DNA of 5,806 nucleotides. Origin: 2-02-FULL-55-14 sp964581115. GTDB lineage: Bacteria > Bacteroidota > Ignavibacteria > UBA10030. Where the stretch lies: contig CAZOMY010000068.1 in NCBI GenBank assembly GCA_964581115.1, positions 1-5,806 of the forward strand, written 5' to 3'. Position 1 is the stretch's first letter. Every line of letters starts with the position of its first letter. Under the pieces are notes generated by a model. The model was not told the origin of the DNA. It ran no database searches and was given only the letters and a program-made list of their open reading frames with translations. The translations under genes and the position numbers were made by a program. Positions 1 through 5,806 of the stretch are shown piece after piece.

Positions 1-100
1 GTCGTTGCGGCCGGGGGCGGACTGAGTCATGGCAATCGAGTTCTTGGAAAGGGGTAGATGTGTTCAACATCCGCACTTTCAAGGACATTCGCCAGCGCCG
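1..100. other. Left edge, no supportable gene
   Basis: The stretch between the window edge and the terminator carries only short open frames. A plus frame open from the edge ends in TAG at 55-57 (18 residues, Gly-rich, ending LGKG) and could be the tail of a rightward gene, but it is too short to judge. A minus frame starting with ATG at 88 runs off the edge and has no ribosome binding site. Neither has enough sequence to be called a gene. Confidence 0.4.
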
Positions 101-129
101 AAAACGCAAAGGGCGGCACGTAGCCGCCC
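101..129 (-). terminator. Intrinsic terminator of the T9SS protein gene
   Basis: Read on the minus strand, a perfect 7-bp GC stem (GGGCGGC, loop TACGT, GCCGCCC) is followed directly by the T-rich tail TTTGCGTTTT. It begins 27 bases beyond the TAA stop of the 882-residue protein, which is where a factor-independent terminator is expected. On the plus strand the hairpin is followed by CGAGCG with no T-run, so it appears to act in one direction only. The T-tract is interrupted by GCG, so its efficiency may be moderate. Confidence 0.8.
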
Positions 130-156
130 CGAGCGAACACCGTTCGTTAAGCCTCC

Positions 157-2805
157 TTACTTCTGCAGTATCATCTTTTTCGACTCCACCGCTGCACCGG
201 AACTCAACTGGATCACGTAAACTCCGCTTGTCAAGCCCGAAGCATCGAAGGCAACCTCATGCCGGCCTGCCCCCCGGAATTCGTCGGCCAACACCGCCAC
301 CTCGCGCCCCAGGACATCGAAGACCCGCAGCGAAGCCCGACCCGCTTCCGCCAGCGTGAATGGAACGGTCGTTGAAGGATTGAATGGGTTGGGATAGTTT
401 TGCCCCAATCCGAACACGAGCGGCAATTCGGGGAGGCCGTCCACGTCGGTCGTCGTCACAAGAGCTTCGATCAGAGCGGTGCTCCGGGGATTCTCGTTTA
501 GCCGGGTTCGTTTCATTCGCACGACGGTCCCTTCAGCCGGGCCGATCGTTGAGAAGACGAGCGTCACGACATGCGCCGCTCCTTCCACCGCTTGCGTTGC
601 CGAGGCAGCCCACCGGATGGATCCGCGCGACACGTCGATCGTCCGCGCATAACCGCTCGGCCAGATCGAATCGCTGAACGCCAGGACGTCGCCGTCGAAC
701 TCTACCTCACCTTCGATCCCCTGCAGATTGGATGCCGACGCCAGGCTCACATCCACTTTCACCGTCCCACCGGTCTTCACAGCCGCGATCCGCAGTTCGC
801 CGCCACCAGGAGCCGGCAGGTACGGGAACTCGGGGATCGTACCGACCACTCGCTTAAGGATCCCCGTGGCGTCAAGCGCCGACACCGTGCCATCCAACGT
901 CACGTCGGCGTTTGCGGTCTGTTGACACGTCAACACGGTGTCACCGACAACGCTGCGGAGCGCGAGCGAGGCGTCCCACGCTTGGACTGTGCCGCTTTGG
1001 TCGACGTCGCCGAAGACTGGCACGGCCAAGATCTGCACGCCGCCGTCCACCAGCATGAGGCCGGCCGATGATGTGTCGACGGTGGCCGCCTCGAGGGTCA
1101 CCGCTGCGAACTGGCACGGCGCGCCGATGGCTTTGAACCGCAGGCGACCGACAACGCTGTGGCCGTCGATGGGTGTGGCTCCGGCCGCGGCGATGACCAG
1201 CGATCCCGGCGTCGAGTTCAACTCGTATGACCAGCCGGCGGCGCCGAGCGCCGTGCCCGAGGTGTCGAGCGAGATGAACTCAAGAAGGTCTGCTGGGTAT
1301 GCGAATCCCGCTTCAAACGCTCTTACGTAGCGCCCATTGGCGAGCTGAAGTCGAAGTGGTAGATCTCCCTCGTCCTGTGCATTGACATCCACCGAGTCTA
1401 CGGAGACAATATCGATGTCTTCGGGAGTACCATTGGAGACCGATGCGGAGTCTTTCTGGTAAAGATATGCGATCATCGCCGGTGAGATCACTCGGTCATA
1501 GACACGGATGTCATCGAGCGATCCCGGGAAGTTGTCGGAATTGGCGCCACCATCGATGTCACCGATGATAGGACTCAACGAGGAGATCACCGAACTGTAG
1601 TTGACCGTTCCGGCCAGCACTTCAAAGCCGTTCGCATAGACCTTGGTGTTGTCGGTCCCCGCCTTCATCACGACAACGACGTAGGTCCACTTGCCGATCG
1701 GGTCGAATGGCAGAGGGACATCGAGCCGCCCTTCACCATTTCCCGAAACGTTCAGACGATAGACGCCAGCCCATTGGTCGATGCCGATGAAGAAATTGGA
1801 CACCGACGTTCCGCCGTGGAAGTACTGAGAAATCAATCCGCCGTTGTTCACCGCAACCGGTACTGACGAAGGCTTCATCCAGAACGCAAATGAACGCTCG
1901 GTGGCCGTCGACATGCCAATGGAGCCCGGCGGCATGGTGATGCGGTCCGACGCAGATCCAAAGAGATATGCTCCGTCGATCCCGCCGAATCGATCCGGTG
2001 CGAGCATTGCGCCCGTGACGATTCCATCGAGCCCGTGGCCGCTCGAATCGCCTGCATTTCCTTCGAAGGGATAGTAGGCGATCAATCCTGCTGCGACGTC
2101 GACACCGTACTGGAGAGCTACCTCGTCTGACGTGAGGGTACGGTCAAAGATTTGGATGTCATCGATAGCACCTACGAAATTGTCCGCGTTCACTCCGCCA
2201 TCGATGTTTCCAATCACAGGGCTGCGGTTGCTGAGCGAAGCACTGAAGTTTAACGTACCACTTCCCCGCAGGATACCGTTGATGTAGACCTGGACAGCAT
2301 TGGGTCCAGTTTTCAGCACTACAGCGACATGCGTCCACCGACCCACAGGGTCAAAATTCAATGGCACCTCAAATCGGCCCACGCCGTTGCCTGCAACATT
2401 GACTCGGCTTACCCCGGCCCATTGATCCAGCCCGATGAAGAAATTGCTGGATGATGGATCTCCGTGCAGATACTGGGACAGGACACCGCCGTTGTTCGGG
2501 GCCACCTGGACCGAGCTGGGCTGCATCCAGAACGATATCGTGCGCTCGACGCTGGTGCTCATACCGATCGAACCTGCGGGCAACGTGATCCGATCCGATG
2601 CCCCACTGAACTGGTAGGCTGCTTCGGCCATTCCGCTCCGGTCGGCGCTCAAGACAGCCCCTACGACCGTACCGTGCAGGCCGTTACCGCTGGAATCCTC
2701 GGCGTTGCCTGAGAACGGATATGACGCAATCGGACCTTGAGCCACGGCCGTCGACATCGCAAGGCAAGAGAATACCGTGACGATGGTAGATCGTCTGTTC
2801 GACAT
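157..2805 (-). CDS. T9SS-secreted protein with two LamG domains, cohesin-like domains and a dockerin
   Basis: The product is an 882-residue exported modular protein. Residues 1-22 are a signal peptide (basic MSNRR, hydrophobic core, AVA cleavage site). Residues 24-239 and 240-450 are two LamG/concanavalin A-like jelly-roll domains with matching landmarks (YPF.GNA.DSSG, ASDRIT, NFFIG.DQWAG, IDGG.N.DNF.G..DDI). About 465-593 is a cohesin-like beta-sandwich. Residues 598-656 form a dockerin pair with calcium ligands D600-D602-S604-T606-D611 and D634-T636-D638-T640-D645. About 669-788 is a second cohesin-like module. Residues 797-882 are a T9SS type A sorting domain (QNYPNPFNPST, ending KKMILQK). 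In known T9SS proteins this domain directs outer-membrane passage and is then removed. LamG domains usually bind glycans or mediate adhesion; no catalytic residues are evident, so an adhesin or matrix role is inferred. The start at 2805 has a GGAGGT site 5 bases upstream and begins the signal peptide. The longer frame from 3021 has neither and would overlap the divergent gene. Cys564 and Cys627 are the only mature cysteines and might form a disulfide. Confidence 0.93.
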   Translation of the reverse strand: MSNRRSTIVTVFSCLAMSTAVAQGPIASYPFSGNAEDSSGNGLHGTVVGAVLSADRSGMAEAAYQFSGASDRITLPAGSIGMSTSVERTISFWMQPSSVQVAPNNGGVLSQYLHGDPSSSNFFIGLDQWAGVSRVNVAGNGVGRFEVPLNFDPVGRWTHVAVVLKTGPNAVQVYINGILRGSGTLNFSASLSNRSPVIGNIDGGVNADNFVGAIDDIQIFDRTLTSDEVALQYGVDVAAGLIAYYPFEGNAGDSSGHGLDGIVTGAMLAPDRFGGIDGAYLFGSASDRITMPPGSIGMSTATERSFAFWMKPSSVPVAVNNGGLISQYFHGGTSVSNFFIGIDQWAGVYRLNVSGNGEGRLDVPLPFDPIGKWTYVVVVMKAGTDNTKVYANGFEVLAGTVNYSSVISSLSPIIGDIDGGANSDNFPGSLDDIRVYDRVISPAMIAYLYQKDSASVSNGTPEDIDIVSVDSVDVNAQDEGDLPLRLQLANGRYVRAFEAGFAYPADLLEFISLDTSGTALGAAGWSYELNSTPGSLVIAAAGATPIDGHSVVGRLRFKAIGAPCQFAAVTLEAATVDTSSAGLMLVDGGVQILAVPVFGDVDQSGTVQAWDASLALRSVVGDTVLTCQQTANADVTLDGTVSALDATGILKRVVGTIPEFPYLPAPGGGELRIAAVKTGGTVKVDVSLASASNLQGIEGEVEFDGDVLAFSDSIWPSGYARTIDVSRGSIRWAASATQAVEGAAHVVTLVFSTIGPAEGTVVRMKRTRLNENPRSTALIEALVTTTDVDGLPELPLVFGLGQNYPNPFNPSTTVPFTLAEAGRASLRVFDVLGREVAVLADEFRGAGRHEVAFDASGLTSGVYVIQLSSGAAVESKKMILQK
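1459..2736 (-). repeat. Tandem LamG duplication inside the secreted protein gene
   Basis: Two consecutive coding units, 2089-2736 (first domain) and 1459-2088 (second domain), encode homologous LamG modules offset by 216 residues. By eye clearly more than half of the aligned residues match, with long shared blocks such as NFFIGxDQWAGV and SGNAxDSSG-type motifs. The units differ throughout in loops and codons, so this is an old in-frame internal duplication rather than a recent exact repeat or an assembly artefact. Confidence 0.85.
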
Positions 2806-2810
2806 GTGAT

Positions 2811-2816
2811 ACCTCC
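2811..2816 (-). promoter_or_regulatory. Ribosome binding site GGAGGT fixing the start at 2805
   Basis: On the minus strand GGAGGT lies 5 bases before the ATG at 2805, a full anti-16S match. It settles the start of the T9SS protein against the upstream in-frame starts, which would put about 72 non-signal residues ahead of the signal peptide. Confidence 0.85.
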
Positions 2817-2839
2817 AATGGATGGATTTTCTCGCCCCG

Positions 2840-2852
2840 CGGGACAATCCCG
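2840..2852 (-). promoter_or_regulatory. Small hairpin in the leader of the T9SS protein gene
   Basis: A perfect inverted repeat CGGGA-CAA-TCCCG lies 24 bases upstream of the GGAGGT site, in the presumed 5' leader of the minus-strand gene. A second palindrome, ATATCGATAT, occurs at 2863-2872. Either could be an operator or an RNA structure, but both are short enough to occur by chance and no function can be assigned. I did not find a convincing -35/-10 pair for the minus-strand gene. Confidence 0.3.
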
Positions 2853-2920
2853 TACTCATCGCATATCGATATCGTTGCCGAATCCTTTCTGAATGTGCCA
2901 CCCATCGACGCGTGGTGCGA

Positions 2921-2949
2921 TTGCAGTGGACACCAATTAGTCCTATAAT
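2921..2949 (+). promoter_or_regulatory. Probable housekeeping-type promoter of the rightward operon
   Basis: A perfect TATAAT at 2944-2949 is preceded at exactly 17 bp by TTGCAG (2921-2926), which matches the first three bases of the -35 consensus. Transcription would start near 2956, about 30 bases before the ATG at 2988. The weak -35 suggests modest or activator-assisted use. Confidence 0.55.
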
Positions 2950-2987
2950 CGCTTTCGGCCTTCGCGCAACCGGACCCCTCTTCCGCC

Positions 2988-4016
2988 ATGCCACCACGCA
3001 TCGCCAAAGGCACGACGACACAGATCACAGCGCTCCTGCGAACATCGGCAACGGAGCATCATGTCCGCGCTCTCGTTGCCACATGCCGAAGCCTCGCGGA
3101 GGCTTTCCTGAGCGTGAAGATCAGCTACCGTCGCATCGATCCGACACTGCTCGGATTGCGGCGTGATGACCTCGCCATCGATAGCATCGCCGAGATCTTT
3201 CAGCGGGACGAGAACGGTTCATACATTCAGCTGGAAGCCTATTTCGGCGGTATGGATGTCGACGCCATGGATGATGCCGAAGCGCTCAGCCATCTGCGCC
3301 GTCTGGTATTCGCCAAGGTCAACCAAGCCATCTTCCGATTCCACCACGACACTGATCCGGCCCTCGGTCGCATTCTTCGCAACATGCGCCTCGCCGTTGG
3401 TTCCCTTGGTCATTTCACCGAGATCGAACGCTTCGGCGAGACATTTCTGATCCCCGTTCATTGCGATCCGCTGATCCACCTCCCCGAATTCGAATACGAT
3501 CGCCTCGAATCGCTCCTCCGGAGACACCTCTCAGGCACGCGGATCCGCACCGTGCCGCAACTGCTGAATGGACTCGCCGTTGTGCTGCGGAGCCAGAACG
3601 AACACGCCCGCGGTGTCCACTTCGTGCGCACGGGTCTCATGTTCCGCTCCATCGTCGCCGCACGCGAGCCACCTGCACACGAGGCACCTGCCGTCGAGGT
3701 GACGCTCGCACTAAGCGATGCGGAGCGTGTGATCGCACAGAGTTGCGCCGCCGTCCGGGCTGTCCTGCACGAACGATACGTCGCCTGCGGCAAGTTGACG
3801 GCTCACATGTCCGAGCATTACCTCGACGTCGTACAGCGTTACCTGCTCGATGCCGTCGCCGGACGCGATGGCCACGAGTCATCCCTTTTCCACCGGCTCC
3901 ACGCCGAGGTGCCGGACCTGACACGCGAGTCGTACCGCGACGAACACAAGAGCGTCATCGAATATGTGCTCAGATTGGTGAAAGAAGAGGCTGGAAGGAG
4001 GATGGCGCGCTCATGA
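2988..4016 (+). CDS. Unrecognised 342-residue protein, possibly a divergent sigma-factor-like regulator
   Basis: I do not recognise the family. The protein is soluble, with no signal peptide or membrane segment, and appears largely helical. Residues 59-86 (DDLAIDSIAEIF, then QLEAYF) loosely resemble sigma region 2.2, where DLxQExF is usual. Residues 102-138 (LRRLVFAKVNQAIF, then ILRNMRLAV) are a second basic helical block. The C-terminal part (about 296-334: FHRLHAEVPDLTRESYRDEHKSVIEY) could hold a helix-turn-helix-like element, but no clear one can be read. At 342 residues it is much longer than a typical ECF sigma factor (about 170-200). The functional hint is mostly contextual: its TGA overlaps the ATG of an anti-sigma-type zinc-finger membrane protein, the usual order of sigma/anti-sigma operons. 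The start at 2988 is the first in-frame ATG after the TATAAT promoter. It lacks a clear Shine-Dalgarno site, unlike its neighbours. Being a real gene is confident; the sigma-like role is low confidence. Confidence 0.8.
   Translation: MPPRIAKGTTTQITALLRTSATEHHVRALVATCRSLAEAFLSVKISYRRIDPTLLGLRRDDLAIDSIAEIFQRDENGSYIQLEAYFGGMDVDAMDDAEALSHLRRLVFAKVNQAIFRFHHDTDPALGRILRNMRLAVGSLGHFTEIERFGETFLIPVHCDPLIHLPEFEYDRLESLLRRHLSGTRIRTVPQLLNGLAVVLRSQNEHARGVHFVRTGLMFRSIVAAREPPAHEAPAVEVTLALSDAERVIAQSCAAVRAVLHERYVACGKLTAHMSEHYLDVVQRYLLDAVAGRDGHESSLFHRLHAEVPDLTRESYRDEHKSVIEYVLRLVKEEAGRRMARS
3996..4001 (+). promoter_or_regulatory. Ribosome binding site AGGAGG for the zinc-finger membrane protein
   Basis: AGGAGG lies inside the end of the upstream gene, 11 bases before the ATG at 4013, slightly further than the optimum. 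Together with the ATGA overlap it favours 4013 as the start. A second candidate ATG at 4055 has a weaker GGAG 10 bases ahead and would give a product starting MEHPDDGTLERF, which looks like a typical family N-terminus. Confidence 0.55.
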
Positions 4017-5434
4017 TTCGGCGACGATCGGCATCTGCACGGAGTACCGGAACGATGGAGCATCCCGATGACGGCACGCTCGAGCGGTTCGTGCTCGGAT
4101 CGACATCACGCACGGAGACTGCACGCATTCGGTCGCATCTGAAGCAGTGCGAATGGTGTTCAGCGCTCGAACGGGAGGTCCGCAACTTCTACGACCAGGC
4201 GGAGGATGTCGCCCAACGGCTCTCCTCCGAACCCGTCTCTCGCCATCTGCCGGCACGCCGTCCCGTGTCGATCGCCCCCACCCCGCAAGACGACCTGTCC
4301 GTCGTCCCGTTGCGTGCAGACTGGCTCTGGCATGTCTTCCCGTCGCCGCGCATGCGGGCAGCCGCAGCGGCTGGAGGACTTGTGCTAGCCGGCATCGCCA
4401 TCGGCATGCTCATTCTCTCCAACCGCGGTCCGTCGGGCAGTCCGGCCTATCACCACTTCAACATACCGGCGTCGAAGGTCGAGATCTACTCGGCCGCGCA
4501 TGAACGACTGTGGGAGATACCTGCCCTCAATCTTGAATCGGAGCGCAAGTCAGAGGAGGATGGCATTGGGAGGAGGATAGCCGTCTTCGACATCGACGGC
4601 AATGGCAGCAACGAAGTGGTTCTCAGCCTCATTCTGCCGACCGATCCTGGAAAACGCCCATTCTCTTTGTCGGCCTTTTCATCTTCCGGAGCTCCACTTT
4701 GGAGAACATCGTTCCCGCTGACAAGCCTTTCGTATCGAAAGACGTCGTACGATGGCCCATTCTCGTTTAGCATCCTTCATCCGTGGCGTGACGGAAACGA
4801 TCGGGGCATTTTTGTGCTTGCCGAGAATGGCCGATCGCCCATGGTGGTCTGCCGCGTGGATGCATCCGGACGCGTCGTCGGAGAATTTTGGCATTTCGGA
4901 CAGCTCTCGAGCATGCGCGGGGAAGATCTCGACGGCGACGGACACGACGAATTGATTCTCTGGGGTCAGGAAGACACGGGCTACCCGGAGCAACGCTCGA
5001 ATGCCGTCGTGATGGTACTCGACCCCCTCAAGATCGTCGGCCGTAAGCAGGCTAGTGCGACGCTGGGCTTCACGTGGGAGGTGTCAGATGCCGAGAAGTT
5101 CTACCTGCGCCTGCCACAGACGGACATCAATGATGCCTATGGCCGCCATTCGGTCGTTAGCTGGATGGGGGAGCCAGGGGGAGACCTACTGAAATTCACT
5201 ACGCGCATGGCCACTCAGGACAAGTTCGTCGACCTCGAATTTGCCTTCACAAAGGGTTTGCGCGCTGTCGAGGTCAAGGACAACGAATGGTACCGGCGGG
5301 AACATGAGGATCTGCGTCGGAAGGGGCTGGTGCGTTCGGCGCTCGACCCGCAATATTACAAAGCGTTGGTGAGGGGGGTGCGCTACTGGAACGGCCGCGA
5401 ATGGAAGGCTGAGGTGATGCGCGTGGAACGATAG
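4013..5434 (+). CDS. Transmembrane anti-sigma-like zinc-finger protein with FG-GAP/VCBS-like sensor domain
   Basis: The product is a 473-residue single-pass membrane protein. The cytoplasmic N-terminus has the anti-sigma zinc signature: H17 in MEHPDDGTLERF, then H42-x3-C46-x2-C49 (HLKQCEWC), followed by a helix, as in zf-HC2/ZAS domains that hold a sigma factor inactive. A Pro/Arg-rich linker leads to one membrane helix at about 115-136 (AAAAAGGLVLAGIAIGMLIL). The remaining roughly 335 residues should be extracytoplasmic. They contain two acidic FG-GAP/VCBS-type calcium loops, D193-D195-N197-N200-E201 (FDIDGNGSNEVVL) and D305-D307-D309-D312-E313 (DLDGDGHDELIL), and propeller-like strands (LSAFSSSGAPLW). 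I infer that the outer domain senses a ligand or envelope state and the zinc domain passes this to the product of the overlapping upstream gene. The start at 4013 gives the 4-base ATGA overlap; 4055 is a credible alternative that removes 14 residues. The open frame extends far upstream of 4013 only as a shadow of the preceding gene. Zinc motif and membrane topology are confident; partner and signal are inferred. Confidence 0.85.
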   Translation: MIRRRSASARSTGTMEHPDDGTLERFVLGSTSRTETARIRSHLKQCEWCSALEREVRNFYDQAEDVAQRLSSEPVSRHLPARRPVSIAPTPQDDLSVVPLRADWLWHVFPSPRMRAAAAAGGLVLAGIAIGMLILSNRGPSGSPAYHHFNIPASKVEIYSAAHERLWEIPALNLESERKSEEDGIGRRIAVFDIDGNGSNEVVLSLILPTDPGKRPFSLSAFSSSGAPLWRTSFPLTSLSYRKTSYDGPFSFSILHPWRDGNDRGIFVLAENGRSPMVVCRVDASGRVVGEFWHFGQLSSMRGEDLDGDGHDELILWGQEDTGYPEQRSNAVVMVLDPLKIVGRKQASATLGFTWEVSDAEKFYLRLPQTDINDAYGRHSVVSWMGEPGGDLLKFTTRMATQDKFVDLEFAFTKGLRAVEVKDNEWYRREHEDLRRKGLVRSALDPQYYKALVRGVRYWNGREWKAEVMRVER

Positions 5435-5639
5435 GCGGGAAGCGTGGGCGTCGTTCGCGCAGGTTCTTCGACCACCCCTACCCCTCCTCAGTGAGGCAGG
5501 GATCTTCTGTGTTCTTGCGAGTATCAGATTCGCACCAACGGCGCGCGTGATCGGAATTCCAGCAGCCGCTGCACTTTCTGTCCCCTCCCAAACTCCTTCC
5601 TCCTCCCTCCTATCACCTTTTTTTTCGTTCTTCCGTGAG
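5435..5639. other. Convergent intergenic region with a strongly asymmetric purine/pyrimidine tract
   Basis: This gap lies between two converging genes. Apart from the candidate terminator it has a 62-base tract (5573-5634) in which 55 bases are pyrimidines on the plus strand, including T8 at 5618-5625. The minus strand is correspondingly purine-rich and carries several GGAGG-like runs just past the stop of the right-edge gene. I see no RNA gene or convincing small protein here. Confidence 0.5.
5482..5516 (+). terminator. Possible intrinsic terminator of the rightward operon
   Basis: CCCTCCTC (5482-5489), loop AGT, then GAGG-c-AGGG (5493-5501) form an 8-bp stem with one bulged C. It is followed by the T-rich ATCTTCTGTGTTCTT. 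It lies 47 bases after the TAG of the membrane protein. The bulge and the interrupted T-run make it a weak candidate. Confidence 0.4.
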
Positions 5640-5806
5640 CTACCACGCCACCATCCTTCTCGCTTCGAACCGCTTGACCGGACGGTTCTTCTGGTTCTCG
5701 ACATATGTGCCGATCAATCGTCCCTCCGAAACACGGAGTTGCCACACGCCCGGATGCTGAAGGATGCCGTCGGCCACCCAGCCCCCTTCATGCATCGTCC
5801 GGCTCA
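5640..5806 (-). CDS. C-terminal fragment of an unidentified protein entering from the right edge
   Basis: The minus strand is open from the window edge to TAG at 5640-5642, giving the last 54 residues of a protein whose start lies outside. The sequence reads as real protein: alternating hydrophobic and polar residues with GGWVADGILQHPGVWQLRV, then EGRLIGTYVENQ, then PVKRFEARRMVAW at the end. The pattern of short strands with W/G turns suggests the end of a beta-rich barrel or sandwich, such as small lipid-binding or lipocalin-like folds. No family can be named from so little. It converges on the zinc-finger membrane protein gene, so it is not part of that operon. No clear terminator follows its stop. 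Other longer minus frames across this region have odd compositions and look like shadows. Confidence 0.6.
   Translation of the reverse strand, partial: SRTMHEGGWVADGILQHPGVWQLRVSEGRLIGTYVENQKNRPVKRFEARRMVAW

Noticed and set aside
60..359. 99-residue plus-strand frame from a GTG preceded by a purine run
   Set aside because: It runs through the terminator stem and antisense over the T9SS sorting domain, and its second half is Pro/Arg-rich noise.
571..1071. 166-residue plus-strand open frame
   Set aside because: It lies wholly antisense to the cohesin/dockerin part of the secreted protein and has the His/Arg-rich composition expected of a shadow frame.
2764..2766. Cys14 of the secreted protein as a lipoprotein lipobox cysteine
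   Set aside because: The preceding residues VFS do not fit the lipobox well, and the cysteine sits in the middle of the hydrophobic core with a normal AVA cleavage site further on.
2806..3021. Upstream extension of the T9SS protein to a 954-residue product starting at 3021
   Set aside because: It would place 72 residues ahead of a clear signal peptide, has no ribosome binding site, crosses the rightward promoter and overlaps the divergent gene start at 2988. The GGAGGT-preceded ATG at 2805 explains everything better.
3461..4012. Long plus-strand frame upstream of and in frame with the membrane protein, giving 657 residues
   Set aside because: The added part is Arg/Pro/Thr-rich and lies antiphase over the 342-residue gene. 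It is a GC-driven shadow, and the real start is at 4013 or 4055.
5426..5456. Inverted repeat GAACGA ... TCGTTC around the membrane protein stop codon
   Set aside because: The arms are only 6 bp with a 19-base loop and no T-run follows, so it is not a credible terminator.
5478..5591. 37-residue minus-strand peptide from TTG at 5591, just after GGAGG-like runs, with a CxxC motif
   Set aside because: The start codon is rare and the ribosome-site-like bases are part of a long purine tract, so the match is expected by chance. There is no other support.
5186..5704. 172-residue minus-strand open frame across the gene end and the purine-rich tract
   Set aside because: It is antisense to the end of the membrane protein and runs through the low-complexity tract. 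Its composition shifts abruptly and no domain is visible.

Overview
The window looks like a fragment of a fairly GC-rich genome from the Bacteroidota/Chlorobiota/Ignavibacteria/Kapabacteria superphylum or a related lineage. The main evidence is a type IX secretion (T9SS) C-terminal sorting domain carrying the QNYPNPFNPST signature. That motif is typical of this broad group, and I cannot place the organism more finely by reading alone.

Layout from left to right. Positions 1-100 hold no gene I can support. Positions 101-129 form an intrinsic terminator on the minus strand. Positions 157-2805 (minus) encode an 882-residue secreted modular protein: signal peptide, two tandem LamG/concanavalin-like domains that arose by duplication, a cohesin-like domain, a dockerin-type calcium-binding pair, a second cohesin-like domain, and the T9SS sorting domain. 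Positions 2806-2987 are a divergent intergenic region. It has a consensus -10 box facing right and a strong ribosome binding site plus a small hairpin facing left. Positions 2988-4016 (plus) encode a 342-residue protein of unrecognised family with weak resemblance to sigma factor region 2. It overlaps by 4 bases (ATGA) a 473-residue membrane protein at 4013-5434 (plus), which has an anti-sigma-type HxxxCxxC zinc motif, one membrane helix, and an extracytoplasmic part with two FG-GAP/VCBS-like acidic calcium loops. A probable weak terminator follows at 5482-5516. Positions 5640-5806 (minus) are the C-terminal end of a gene that enters from the right edge.

My working interpretation is a two-gene regulatory cassette, translationally coupled, made of a divergent sigma-like protein and a membrane anti-sigma-like sensor. 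It is transcribed away from a T9SS-exported surface or extracellular adhesin-like protein. The zinc motif, membrane segment, sorting domain, dockerin loops and overlap are seen directly in the sequence. The regulatory function of the 342-residue protein, and any link between the cassette and the secreted protein, are inference.
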